Origin: CAYJAD01 sp964371195
GTDB lineage: Bacteria > Desulfobacterota > Desulfovibrionia > Desulfovibrionales > Desulfovibrionaceae
Length of the DNA stretch: 7,486 nt
Assembly: GCA_964371195.1 (NCBI GenBank)
Contig: CAYJLD010000095.1
Location: forward strand, 1 to 7,486
Reading direction: 5' to 3'
Below, one piece after another: positions 1 through 6,489 of the stretch (position 1 is its first letter; each line of letters opens with the position of its first letter). A program made the position numbers and the translations under genes. The notes under the pieces are model-generated. The model was not told the DNA's origin, searched no databases, and saw only the letters and a list, made by a program, of their open reading frames with translations.

Positions 1-101
1 ACTTTGACGCAGCCACACTGAAAAAGGTAAATATGCCAAAATCGTACCCTATGGCGAATGGGCCAAAGGCCGCCGTGCAAAACAAGCTTAAACAAGTTTA
101 A
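1..101 (+). CDS. 3' end of an unidentified gene, frame uncertain
   Basis: Only one plus frame is open from the window edge: codons from position 3 to a TAA at 99-101, starting FDAATLKK. After about eight codons, however, the neighbouring frame (codons 8-10 onward, stop TAA at 89-91) reads more like a protein, with GKYAKIVPYGEWAKGRRAKQA-type residues (Tyr, Trp, Pro, Arg-rich tail) and sensible codon choice. The two would join into one C-terminus if the A-run at 21-25 had one more A, so this is either a decaying gene, a base error, or a chance shadow. I do not recognise the family. The gene is convergent with the minus-strand glycosyltransferase operon. No function is proposed. Confidence 0.35.
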   Translation, partial: FDAATLKKVNMPKSYPMANGPKAAVQNKLKQV

Positions 102-106
102 AGAAA

Positions 107-143
107 AGCCCCTAGTCCTAGCATAAAGCTAAAACTAAGGGCT
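107..143 (-). terminator. Hairpin terminator of the glycosyltransferase pair
   Basis: Arms at 107-122 and 128-143 pair at 13 of 16 positions around a 5-nt ATAAA loop. Outer AGCCC/GGGCT and inner TAGC/GCTA are perfect. Read on the minus strand, the hairpin begins 22 nt after the stop of the GT2 gene and is followed by TTTCTTTAAAC, a T-rich tail fitting a Rho-independent terminator. On the plus strand the hairpin is followed by A-rich sequence, so it would not work as an intrinsic terminator for the incoming plus-strand gene. Confidence 0.6.
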
Positions 144-165
144 AAAAAACTAAAATTCTAATCAG

Positions 166-1245
166 CTAAAAAACAAAATACTTTCTAAACAAGAAATTTC
201 CAACAAAGCCTACAATAGATGCCCAAGCCTTACTCCACATAGCCCCAACACCTACAGCCATAAGGCCAGTGGTCACACCATAATCCACTCCACCCATAAC
301 TAAAAGCGTGATAATATAGGCAATTATCTCACCTTTATTGGACCAACGTGCATTATGCCTAAACAAGATAGTTATACAGAGTAAATAATTAACTATAGCT
401 GCAAACACGAAGGCTATAACAATGGCCGATGCAGATGAAAATCCAGATGCGAGAAGGACTGAGAACATTATAAGATTTGCTAAAGCCGCACTTGCGCCAA
501 TAAAAGTATAGAGCAAGATTTGCATGGGTAAAGGAGCACAATGCGCACTGTAATGTAAAATACAATAAAGAGCGCGAACACCATCACGCCAGCCAATTTT
601 CTTACCTTCTTCATAGCTACGCGGCTGATATGATATGGCACATTCATACACACGCACCTTGGCCTGCGCTACAAGGGCTGTCACTTCTGGTTCAAAACCA
701 AAACGATCCTCTTTTAGCTGAGGGGCAATGTTCGTAATCACCTCACGCTTAAAGAGTTTGTAGCAAGTTTCCATATCAGTAATATCTAAATTGGTAAACA
801 TATTAGAAACAAAGGTCAAAGATCTATTCATCCAAGTATGCCAAAAGTGCAAAACACGACGTGTGTCTTGACGCAGATAACGTGAGCCGTAGACCACATC
901 GGCCTTATCTTCTAAAATGGGCTTCATAAGCGTAAGATAGTCCAAGGGTGAATATTCAGCATCGGCATCTTGTATGCCCACCATATCCCCTGTGGCCTTA
1001 AGTAATCCAGTTCGTAAGGCTGCACCCTTACCACGATTTACTTCATGCTTGTAAAGAGATATGATATTAGGGTATTTTTCACTTAGCGCATTAGCAACGG
1101 AGTAACTTTTATCAGTGGAACAATCATCAACAATAATGAGTTCAAGCTCAACTCCAGCATCTTTCAAGGCAAAGCAACGCTCAACACAACTCTCAAGGGT
1201 TCTTTCTTCATTAAAACATGGTATTATAAGTGAAAGTTTTGACAT
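166..1245 (-). CDS. GT2 polyprenyl-phosphate glycosyltransferase with C-terminal GtrA-like domain
   Basis: Predicted 359-residue membrane protein. The N-terminal half is a GT2 (GT-A fold) catalytic domain of the dolichol-phosphate mannosyltransferase/DPM1-like type: opening SLIIPCFNEE (5-14), VDDCSTD (39-45), NRGKGAALRTG (70-80), the metal/nucleotide-sugar QDADAEY motif (92-98), GSRY (120-123) and TDMETCYK (156-163). From about residue 241 it is hydrophobic with about four membrane helices, as in GtrA flippase-like domains. Such proteins load a sugar from a nucleotide donor onto undecaprenyl phosphate and are thought to help flip it. The start is the ATG at 1245, because the motif begins there and AAAGAG lies 6 nt upstream. 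The open frame extends 27 codons further to a TTG inside the preceding gene, which I reject. It lies 52 nt downstream of the GT-C gene, probably in the same transcript. Sugar and acceptor cannot be told from sequence. Confidence 0.88.
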   Translation of the reverse strand: MSKLSLIIPCFNEERTLESCVERCFALKDAGVELELIIVDDCSTDKSYSVANALSEKYPNIISLYKHEVNRGKGAALRTGLLKATGDMVGIQDADAEYSPLDYLTLMKPILEDKADVVYGSRYLRQDTRRVLHFWHTWMNRSLTFVSNMFTNLDITDMETCYKLFKREVITNIAPQLKEDRFGFEPEVTALVAQAKVRVYECAISYQPRSYEEGKKIGWRDGVRALYCILHYSAHCAPLPMQILLYTFIGASAALANLIMFSVLLASGFSSASAIVIAFVFAAIVNYLLCITILFRHNARWSNKGEIIAYIITLLVMGGVDYGVTTGLMAVGVGAMWSKAWASIVGFVGNFLFRKYFVF

Positions 1246-1297
1246 AACCGACTCTTTATATAGTTTATAACAAGGCCACATTAGCAATGAGTAAGCG

Positions 1298-3223
1298 CTA
1301 TTGTAAAGGAATATATTTATCCTCAATCAATTTAAAACCTTGAGGCATGAGGTCTTGCACTGCTGGCATATTGTTTACCGTAACACTTGGCTTAGTCTTA
1401 AATTCACCAAACAATTTATGGCGCAATGCTTGAGTTACGCTATTTACCTGCACATCTTCAGTGCCTATGGCTTGAAGCGATAGAGCAAATACATATGGCG
1501 CAGGCTCATTTTGTAATTGTTCATTAAAACTATGATACATATAAGGTAGCTTGTTCATGCGATTTTGTAAAAGTGACCAAATTGGGTATTCCACTGAATC
1601 TTCACCCAAGAGTAAAGCAATTTCTTGTGGCTTTTCTTTGGCAAGAGCTGAGGCTGCTGCTATATAATTATCCTTAAGCTGCGGAAGCTTAACAAAATAT
1701 AATTCTTCACGCTTGCTATTCCAAATTGAAGGATAACCAGCATAATACGGAATTATTGGTCTTAGAACGTTCATTAAAAGTGGCACTAAGGCTGTGAAAC
1801 ACATTAAAAATATAAATGTGCGTAATACTTTACTCTTATTTAATTCCATACTACCAAGGGCAAAACCAAATATGGGTGCACACAGGGCAAAAATTGGTGT
1901 TTGCAAGCGCGTTATCCAAGGTTGCCAAGCAATAAGCAAGCAAAAGGAAGCCACTACTGACAAAGTAAGCCAAGTATAAGCGCGTGGTAGGGATAGCTTG
2001 CGCATAAAAAATAGTAAGAATATTATACACAACGCTAATGCATGCAGAGAATTTTGGGCTTTACTATCCTCCATTTTCAGTGAGTATCGCTCATGCCCCC
2101 ATGGAAAAATAGCCTTATCTTCCACATCAACACCAAGCAAAGAGCACATATTATAATAAATATTATCAAATTCTTCTTTAAGCACTAAGCCTGGATCATG
2201 TACACGTAGGTTGCCAACAAAGTTGGCAATAAATGTGCCTATTGATGGTTTTTGCACGATGGTATTTTCACCTGCGGCAATGATGCTACCATAAAAATTA
2301 TAATTTCTTACAAGGTGTGGCACATTTATAACAACAACTAGCAAGCAAATAATCGTTGCATGCCAAAAATATTTTTTTAGATCTTTTAAGAGCAAATAGG
2401 CAAAGTATATAACAAATGGCAAACCAATCACATATGCTGTACCCTTAGTTAAGATAGCAAGGCCAAGAGCTAAACCACTATAGCTTGCTTGACTAATTAG
2501 CCTTTGCTTTTTCCACTGTAAAAACATGTATACAAAACAAAGAAACCAATATGTTATAGCAATATCTGTTTGTACGCTCGAGGCTTGTAAAATAGCCATA
2601 GGTAGAGTGGCAAAAAATAATGCCGCAAGCCATTGCTGCGCCCTACTTGCTTTAAGCTCTTTAGCAATACAAAGGATAAGATAAATAGAGCCAGCAAAGG
2701 CCAATCCTTGCATCAAATTGGCATATATATCAGATTTTGATAAGATTACACTGGGAAGTATCATAGTTGAGGCAAATGGAGCCATACCATTTTGGCGGAT
2801 GATATTTGTATAAAAAAATGATTGATTTTGATTTTGTATCCAATGCTGAATTCTTGGCATGTGATAGGTTAATGCATCCCAAGTATTTGGGGGGTATATT
2901 AAACCAGTTATAATTACAATTATTACGATGAAAAGTATAAATTTAAAATAATTATTTAGCTCACATTTTATATTGATGCATGATCTTTTCGCCCAAGACA
3001 ATTTGAACATAAGCAAGCAATAAATACCAAAAGCTCCAAGCATACTTACATAATTTATGGTATTAAGCAGGCTTAAGCCTAGGCTCAACAAGAAGATAAA
3101 ACCGCCCCATATAAGTGAGGCTTGAACTATGGCATCTTGCAAAGTATTTTTTTGCAAGACATAAGTGATGGTTAAAAATAGGCTTAGATATGGTAATAAT
3201 CCAAGTAATAAATCCAACAACAT
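1298..3223 (-). CDS. ArnT/PMT-like GT-C membrane glycosyltransferase
   Basis: Predicted 641-residue integral membrane protein with, by eye, about ten to twelve hydrophobic helices followed by a soluble C-terminal part of roughly 120 residues. The first large loop after early helices has TWDALTYHMPR (114-124), the position of the catalytic acidic residue in PMT/ArnT GT-C enzymes; SVQTDIAITYW (about 216-226) and GLALGLAILTKGTAY (about 250-264) are also typical of this superfamily. Such enzymes use a polyprenyl-phosphate sugar and transfer it to lipid A, polysaccharide or protein on the outer face of the inner membrane. The ATG at 3223 is chosen (GAG 6 nt upstream, hydrophobic start). A TTG twelve codons upstream is possible. 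Codon use is strikingly AT-rich compared with the hydrogenase genes. The GT2-GtrA gene downstream would supply its lipid-linked donor. The exact family and acceptor are unresolved. Confidence 0.8.
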   Translation of the reverse strand: MLLDLLLGLLPYLSLFLTITYVLQKNTLQDAIVQASLIWGGFIFLLSLGLSLLNTINYVSMLGAFGIYCLLMFKLSWAKRSCINIKCELNNYFKFILFIVIIVIITGLIYPPNTWDALTYHMPRIQHWIQNQNQSFFYTNIIRQNGMAPFASTMILPSVILSKSDIYANLMQGLAFAGSIYLILCIAKELKASRAQQWLAALFFATLPMAILQASSVQTDIAITYWFLCFVYMFLQWKKQRLISQASYSGLALGLAILTKGTAYVIGLPFVIYFAYLLLKDLKKYFWHATIICLLVVVINVPHLVRNYNFYGSIIAAGENTIVQKPSIGTFIANFVGNLRVHDPGLVLKEEFDNIYYNMCSLLGVDVEDKAIFPWGHERYSLKMEDSKAQNSLHALALCIIFLLFFMRKLSLPRAYTWLTLSVVASFCLLIAWQPWITRLQTPIFALCAPIFGFALGSMELNKSKVLRTFIFLMCFTALVPLLMNVLRPIIPYYAGYPSIWNSKREELYFVKLPQLKDNYIAAASALAKEKPQEIALLLGEDSVEYPIWSLLQNRMNKLPYMYHSFNEQLQNEPAPYVFALSLQAIGTEDVQVNSVTQALRHKLFGEFKTKPSVTVNNMPAVQDLMPQGFKLIEDKYIPLQ

Positions 3224-3292
3224 ATTAAACTCGATTAAATTTAGGCTAGTAATGTTCAATTAATTCAAAAAGCAAACTAAGTGCCATGATTT

Positions 3293-3321
3293 AATATACA
3301 CTAAGCCGTTATGTCTAGCAA
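3293..3321 (-). promoter_or_regulatory. Candidate sigma70-like promoter for the glycosyltransferase pair
   Basis: On the minus strand, TTGCTA (3321-3316, 4/6 to the -35 consensus) is followed after 17 nt by TATATT (3298-3293, 5/6 to the -10 consensus). It lies about 70 bp upstream of the GT-C start and points away from the hydrogenase promoter. AT-rich surroundings make chance matches likely. Confidence 0.35.
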
Positions 3322-3468
3322 AACTTGGTACTTAATTTAGATATTTTATAAGATTTACTATTTTTATCTGTGGCAAAAATTAATATCTACGCCTAGCAAG
3401 GGTAATATGAGTATTTTTGCAAAGGTCTCTAGACAAAGTTATTTGAGATAGTAGTTTTATAACATAGC

Positions 3469-3497
3469 TTGACATAATCATTTATTTTTTGTATGTT
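3469..3497 (+). promoter_or_regulatory. Promoter of the hydrogenase operon
   Basis: A perfect TTGACA (3469-3474), a 17-nt spacer and TATGTT (3492-3497, 4/6 to TATAAT) form a good sigma70-type promoter. Transcription would start near 3504, giving a leader of about 70 nt before hysB. The -10 box overlaps the first ATG of the extended hysB frame (3493), which argues that that upstream ATG is not used. Confidence 0.65.
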
Positions 3498-3507
3498 GAG
3501 AAGAAGG

Positions 3508-3541
3508 CAAGATCGTTGTGATCTTGGGCATGTTACATGCC
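3508..3541 (+). promoter_or_regulatory. Two tandem hairpins in the hydrogenase leader
   Basis: Immediately after the predicted transcription start there are two back-to-back perfect stems: CAAGATC/GATCTTG (3508-3514 with 3520-3526, 5-nt loop) and GGCATG/CATGCC (3527-3532 with 3536-3541, 3-nt TTA loop). They abut without a spacer and lie about 20 nt upstream of the ribosome binding site. They could protect the 5' end of the mRNA or be a protein or RNA regulatory site; neither has a T-tract, so attenuation is not evident. Confidence 0.45.
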
Positions 3542-3563
3542 GTAAAATAACGCCATACAATTT

Positions 3564-3570
3564 GAGGAGG
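3564..3570 (+). promoter_or_regulatory. Ribosome binding site deciding the hysB start
   Basis: GAGGAGG lies 6 nt before the ATG at 3577. This near-perfect Shine-Dalgarno sequence, together with the Tat motif directly after the ATG, fixes the start and excludes the 28-codon upstream extension of the open frame. Confidence 0.85.
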
Positions 3571-3576
3571 CAAAGA

Positions 3577-4539
3577 ATGAGTCTCAATAGGCGTGACTTT
3601 GTTAAACTATGTACAGGTACGGTTGCAGGTTTTGGGGTTTCCCAAATGTTTCACCCTGCTGTAAATGAAGCGTTGGCTGCGTCTTTGAGCGGTGAGCGTC
3701 CTCCTGTACTTTGGTTGCAGGGCCAGGGCTGTACGGGTTGTTCCGTATCCTTGCTTGATGCTGCAAATCCTACCATTGCCGATGTGCTATTAAAAGTTAT
3801 CAGCCTTGACTACCATCCCACCGTGATGGCAGCCGAAGGTGAACAAGCCATTGACTTTATGCGTAGTGTTGCAAAAGCCAAGAAAGGTCAGTTCTTCGTT
3901 GTTGTTGAAGGTGCCATTCCGGTTGCCAAGGACGGTAAATACTGTGTCGTTGGTGAAACCATGAAGGACAAAAAGCACGAAGAAATTACCATGGTTGACA
4001 TGGTAAAAGAATTAGCTCCTGACGCTGCGGCCATATTGGCTGTGGGCACATGCGCCGCATATGGTGGCATTCCTGCTGCTAAGGGTTCTGAAACCGGTGC
4101 CCTTGGTGTTGGTGCATTCCTAAAACAAAATAAAATTGCAACCCCAGTTGTAAACATTCCTGGCTGTCCACCACAGCCTGATTGGATTGTTGGCACTGTG
4201 ACTCTTGCCCTTGACTTAATAGGCAAGCACGGTTTAGCTGGTGGTCTTGGTGAAGTGGTGAAAGCCCTTGATAGTGAAGGTCGTCCTCTACCATTCTTTG
4301 GTGAAAACCTCCATGAAAACTGTCCTTTCGTAGGCGCTTTTGATGAAGGCAAAATGAGTGCAACTTTCACAGACAAGAGTGCTTGCCGTTATGACTTAGG
4401 TTGTAAGGGCCCATCGGCCAACTGTGACTCCTTTAAGCGCAAGTGGAATGGAGTTAATTGGTGTGTTGCCAATGCTATCTGTATTGGCTGTACTGAGCCT
4501 GGTTTCCCAGACGAAATGTCACCATTTTATTCTAACTAA
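3577..4539 (+). CDS. hysB: Periplasmic [NiFeSe] hydrogenase small subunit
   Basis: Predicted 320-residue Fe-S electron-transfer subunit that passes electrons between the active site in HysA and a periplasmic partner, probably tetraheme cytochrome c3. It opens with a Tat signal, NRRDFVK at 4-10, then a hydrophobic stretch and a likely cleavage near EALAA (31-35). The cluster ligands are visible. Proximal [4Fe-4S]: C52, C55 (GCTGC), C159 (GTCAAYGG), C197 (GCPP). Distal: H246, C249, C270, C276. Medial: C283, C296, C302, C305. In standard [NiFe] enzymes the residue at 296 is Pro and the medial cluster is [3Fe-4S]; Cys here (NWCV) is the NiFeSe hallmark giving a [4Fe-4S] cluster. The length and the GQGCTGCSVSLL and VEGAIP stretches also match Desulfovibrio HysB as I remember it. 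It is first in the operon, 47 nt before hysA. Because HysA has no signal, the folded dimer probably leaves on this Tat signal. Confidence 0.95.
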   Translation: MSLNRRDFVKLCTGTVAGFGVSQMFHPAVNEALAASLSGERPPVLWLQGQGCTGCSVSLLDAANPTIADVLLKVISLDYHPTVMAAEGEQAIDFMRSVAKAKKGQFFVVVEGAIPVAKDGKYCVVGETMKDKKHEEITMVDMVKELAPDAAAILAVGTCAAYGGIPAAKGSETGALGVGAFLKQNKIATPVVNIPGCPPQPDWIVGTVTLALDLIGKHGLAGGLGEVVKALDSEGRPLPFFGENLHENCPFVGAFDEGKMSATFTDKSACRYDLGCKGPSANCDSFKRKWNGVNWCVANAICIGCTEPGFPDEMSPFYSN

Positions 4540-4574
4540 GGTTGTTACGGCCCACATTTGTGTGTGCCAGCATT

Positions 4575-4581
4575 AAGGAGG
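4575..4581 (+). promoter_or_regulatory. Ribosome binding site deciding the hysA start
   Basis: AAGGAGG lies 5 nt before the ATG at 4587. It supports MAKTTIAIDP as the true N-terminus and argues against a TTG at 4542 that would add 15 residues. Confidence 0.85.
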
Positions 4582-4586
4582 CATAT

Positions 4587-6080
4587 ATGGCTAAAACAAC
4601 CATAGCCATCGATCCTGTCACCAGGATTGAAGGACACCTCAAAGCTGAGGTTGTCGTAGAAAATGGAAAGGTAGTTGACGCGCATATTCATGGCGGTATG
4701 TATCGTGGCTTTGAGACTATTCTCAAAGGACGTGATCCGCGCGATGCTACTCAAATCGTGCAGCGTCTTTGTGGGGTTTGTCCTACATCGCACGCCATGG
4801 TTTCTGTAGCTGCTCAAGAACAAGCATTTAAGGTAAAAGTTACCAATAATGCACGTTTAACACGTAACCTTATTCTTGCAGCAAACTACTTACAATCACA
4901 TATCCTACACTTTTATCATTTGGCAGCCCTTGATTATGTTCAAGGTCCGGAGACTTCTCCTTTTATTCCGCGTATGGCAAAGCCTGATCTTCGCCTACCA
5001 GAAGCTGCTAATAAAATGGGTGTGGATCAATACCTAGAGGCTCTTGAAGTACGCCGCATTGCCCACGAAATGGTTGCCCTTTTCGGTGGTAAAATGCCAC
5101 ACATTCAAGGTATTGTTGCTGGCGGTACAACAGAAATTCCAACTAAGGAAGCCTTAGTTGAGTATGCTGCTCGCTTCAAAAAAGTTAAAGATTTTGTTTA
5201 TAACAAATATCTACCCATAACCTACACCGTAGGTTCCTTGTACAAAGATCTCTTTGCACAAGGCCAAGGCCATAAGAACTGTGCTTGCTTTGGCGTATTC
5301 CAATTGGACGCTGATGGTAAAGACTACCTCTTAAAGCCAGGTGTATACATTAAGGGTAAGGACATGCCATTTGAGCCCAAGAAAGTTACTGAGGATGTTA
5401 AATATTCTTGGTTTGACGAAAAGGGCACTGGCAAACACTTTGCTGATGGTGTTACCATACCAGATGTTGACAAAAAAGACGCTTACAGCTTCGTAAAAGC
5501 TCCTCGTTATGATGGTGCTCCTGTGGAAGCTGGTCCTGCTGCTCGCATGTGGATTACTAATCCACCTGTATCGCAAGTAGGTCGTGATTTACTTAAAAAA
5601 CACTTTGGTGTTGATGTCAAAAACTTCCGTGATCTTGGTGAAGACTTAGTATTCTCCATCATGGGCCGCCATGTGGCACGTGTTGAAGAAACAGCCCTCA
5701 TCGCTGATCAAGTTGAAAAATGGCTTAAAGAAATTAAGCCAGGGGATGAAACTTGGACTACCTTTGAAATCCCCATGACTGCTGAAGGCTTTGCTTGTGC
5801 AGAAGCTCCACGCGGTTCACTGATCCACTACTTAAAGGTTAAAGATCAAAAGATCGATGCCTATCAAATTGTTGCAGCTACTATTTGGAACTGCGGCCCC
5901 CGTGACGACAAAGGCGTTCGCGGACCGGCTGAAGAAGCACTTATTGGTGTTGAAGTTCCTGATGTAGAAAATCCAGTCAACGTGGGGCGCTTAATTCGCT
6001 CCTTTGATCCATGACTAGGCTGTGCTGTGCACGTGTTGCACGCAGAAACCGGCAAAGTCACTGTAGTGGATGTAAAATAA
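4587..6080 (+). CDS. hysA: [NiFeSe] hydrogenase large subunit, selenoprotein with in-frame UGA
   Basis: Catalytic subunit for reversible H2 oxidation in the periplasm, predicted 497 residues including selenocysteine. The N-terminal IDPVTRIEGH (8-17) and RLCGVCPTSH (60-69, with C62 and C65) form the first half of the Ni-Fe site. The second half is DP-U476-LGC479AVH482: the UGA at 6012-6014 sits where [NiFe] enzymes have the first Cys of DPCxxCxxH. The frame then continues 21 codons (LGCAVHVLHAETGK and onward) to UAA at 6078-6080. By analogy with the family, an endopeptidase would cut after H482, releasing 15 residues; no such protease gene is in the window. Taking UGA as stop would give a 475-residue protein without U476 and C479, which should be inactive. 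The protein has no signal peptide and no lipobox Cys near the N-terminus, unlike the D. vulgaris form, so it is probably a soluble periplasmic enzyme exported with HysB. Confidence 0.95.
6012..6050 (+). promoter_or_regulatory. Candidate bacterial SECIS element after the hysA UGA
   Basis: A hairpin can be drawn directly downstream of UGA: GG (6018-6019) with CC (6049-6050); CTGT (6020-6023) with GCAG (6042-6045, one G-U pair); a 3-nt GCU bulge (6024-6026); upper stem GTGCA (6027-6031) with TGCAC (6037-6041); and apical loop CGTGT (6032-6036). The loop starts 17 nt after the UGA and has G in its second position, in keeping with the known spacing and loop rule for SelB-binding SECIS hairpins. 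The fold was made by eye and is coding sequence at the same time. Confidence 0.6.
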
Positions 6081-6089
6081 GTTCGATTT

Positions 6090-6124
6090 AACCGCCTCGG
6101 CATCACAGTCGAGGCGGTTTTTTT
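6090..6124 (+). terminator. Rho-independent terminator of the hys operon
   Basis: AACCGCCTCG (6090-6099) and CGAGGCGGTT (6110-6119) form a perfect 10-bp GC-rich stem around a 10-nt loop, with a run of seven T at 6118-6124. It begins 9 nt after the UAA at 6080, not after the UGA at 6014, which fits translation continuing through the UGA. It insulates the hys operon from the gene at 6490. Confidence 0.93.
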
Positions 6125-6239
6125 ATTCCTGTCTGTGCAATTCACTTTGGCTATCATATTACTCCATAAATTCATGTGAACCAATTGTGTCAGTATCTAC
6201 ATTGTACAAAAAAATAAAATATATTGTGTACATTATTCA

Positions 6240-6279
6240 ATATATTATTAGCTAGTTAAGGAATTAGCTGAAAATATAT
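6240..6279. repeat. Large imperfect inverted repeat
   Basis: Ten pairs (6248-6257 with 6262-6271, two of them G-U or T-G) close a 4-nt AAGG loop. After one A/A mismatch (6247 and 6272), seven more perfect A-T pairs follow (6240-6246 with 6273-6279). No T-tract follows on the plus strand, where the next bases are GCCC then eight A. It lies about 100 bp upstream of the candidate promoter of the FdhB-like gene. It may be an operator, an RNA structure or simple AT-rich cruciform DNA. Confidence 0.55.
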
Positions 6280-6382
6280 GCCCAAAAAAAATTGCACAAA
6301 AATGCATATAACACTGCAAATATAAAGAATAAATTAAATTCCTATCTTATTTTTAGTATTAATCATAATTATTATTATCTAC

Positions 6383-6411
6383 TTTACAAAACTTGATTAG
6401 CCATGTATCTT
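6383..6411 (+). promoter_or_regulatory. Candidate promoter of the fdhB-like gene
   Basis: TTTACA (6383-6388, 5/6 to the -35 consensus), a 17-nt spacer and TATCTT (6406-6411, 4/6 to the -10 consensus) would start transcription near 6418, giving a leader of about 72 nt. With the strong terminator upstream, a separate promoter is expected here; the AT-rich background lowers confidence. Confidence 0.45.
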
Positions 6412-6489
6412 ATTCATACGTTTATTGTGTCATAGTTGGTATAGCTGTTTGTATACGTAATGGGATAAATATCTTGAGGACCATACGAC

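Larger units (their letters stand above)
6126..6489. other. AT-rich intergenic region without a gene
   Basis: No credible coding frame is seen on either strand in these 364 bases; stops are frequent and the open stretches are shadows. The region holds the near-direct repeats ATTGTACA (6201-6208) and ATTGTGTACA (about 6223-6232), a 40-nt imperfect inverted repeat (6240-6279), and a candidate promoter (6383-6411) for the downstream gene. The composition is much more AT-rich than the flanking genes. No remnant of a formate dehydrogenase catalytic subunit could be recognised upstream of the beta subunit. Confidence 0.7.

Noticed and set aside
5..7. UGA at the window start as another selenocysteine codon
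   Set aside because: No SECIS-like hairpin follows and no recognisable selenoprotein motif surrounds it; a frameshift nearby is the simpler reading.
1246..1326. Longer GT2 protein beginning at TTG 1326 or ATG 1281
   Set aside because: The GT2 domain begins exactly at the ATG of 1245 with a fitting ribosome binding site, and the TTG extension would overlap the preceding gene.
3493..3576. Extended hysB start at the ATG of 3493
   Set aside because: It overlaps the -10 box, has no ribosome binding site, and would put 28 charged residues before the Tat signal.
3888..4376. 162-codon open frame on the minus strand inside hysB
   Set aside because: It is antisense to a clearly real gene, Ser/Pro-rich, and without family motifs or a ribosome binding site.
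4542..4586. TTG start adding 15 residues to hysA
   Set aside because: The strong AAGGAGG directly precedes the ATG at 4587, and the added residues do not look like a lipoprotein signal.
5864..6184. 106-codon open frame on the minus strand over the hysA end
   Set aside because: It runs through the terminator hairpin and is antisense to conserved hysA codons.
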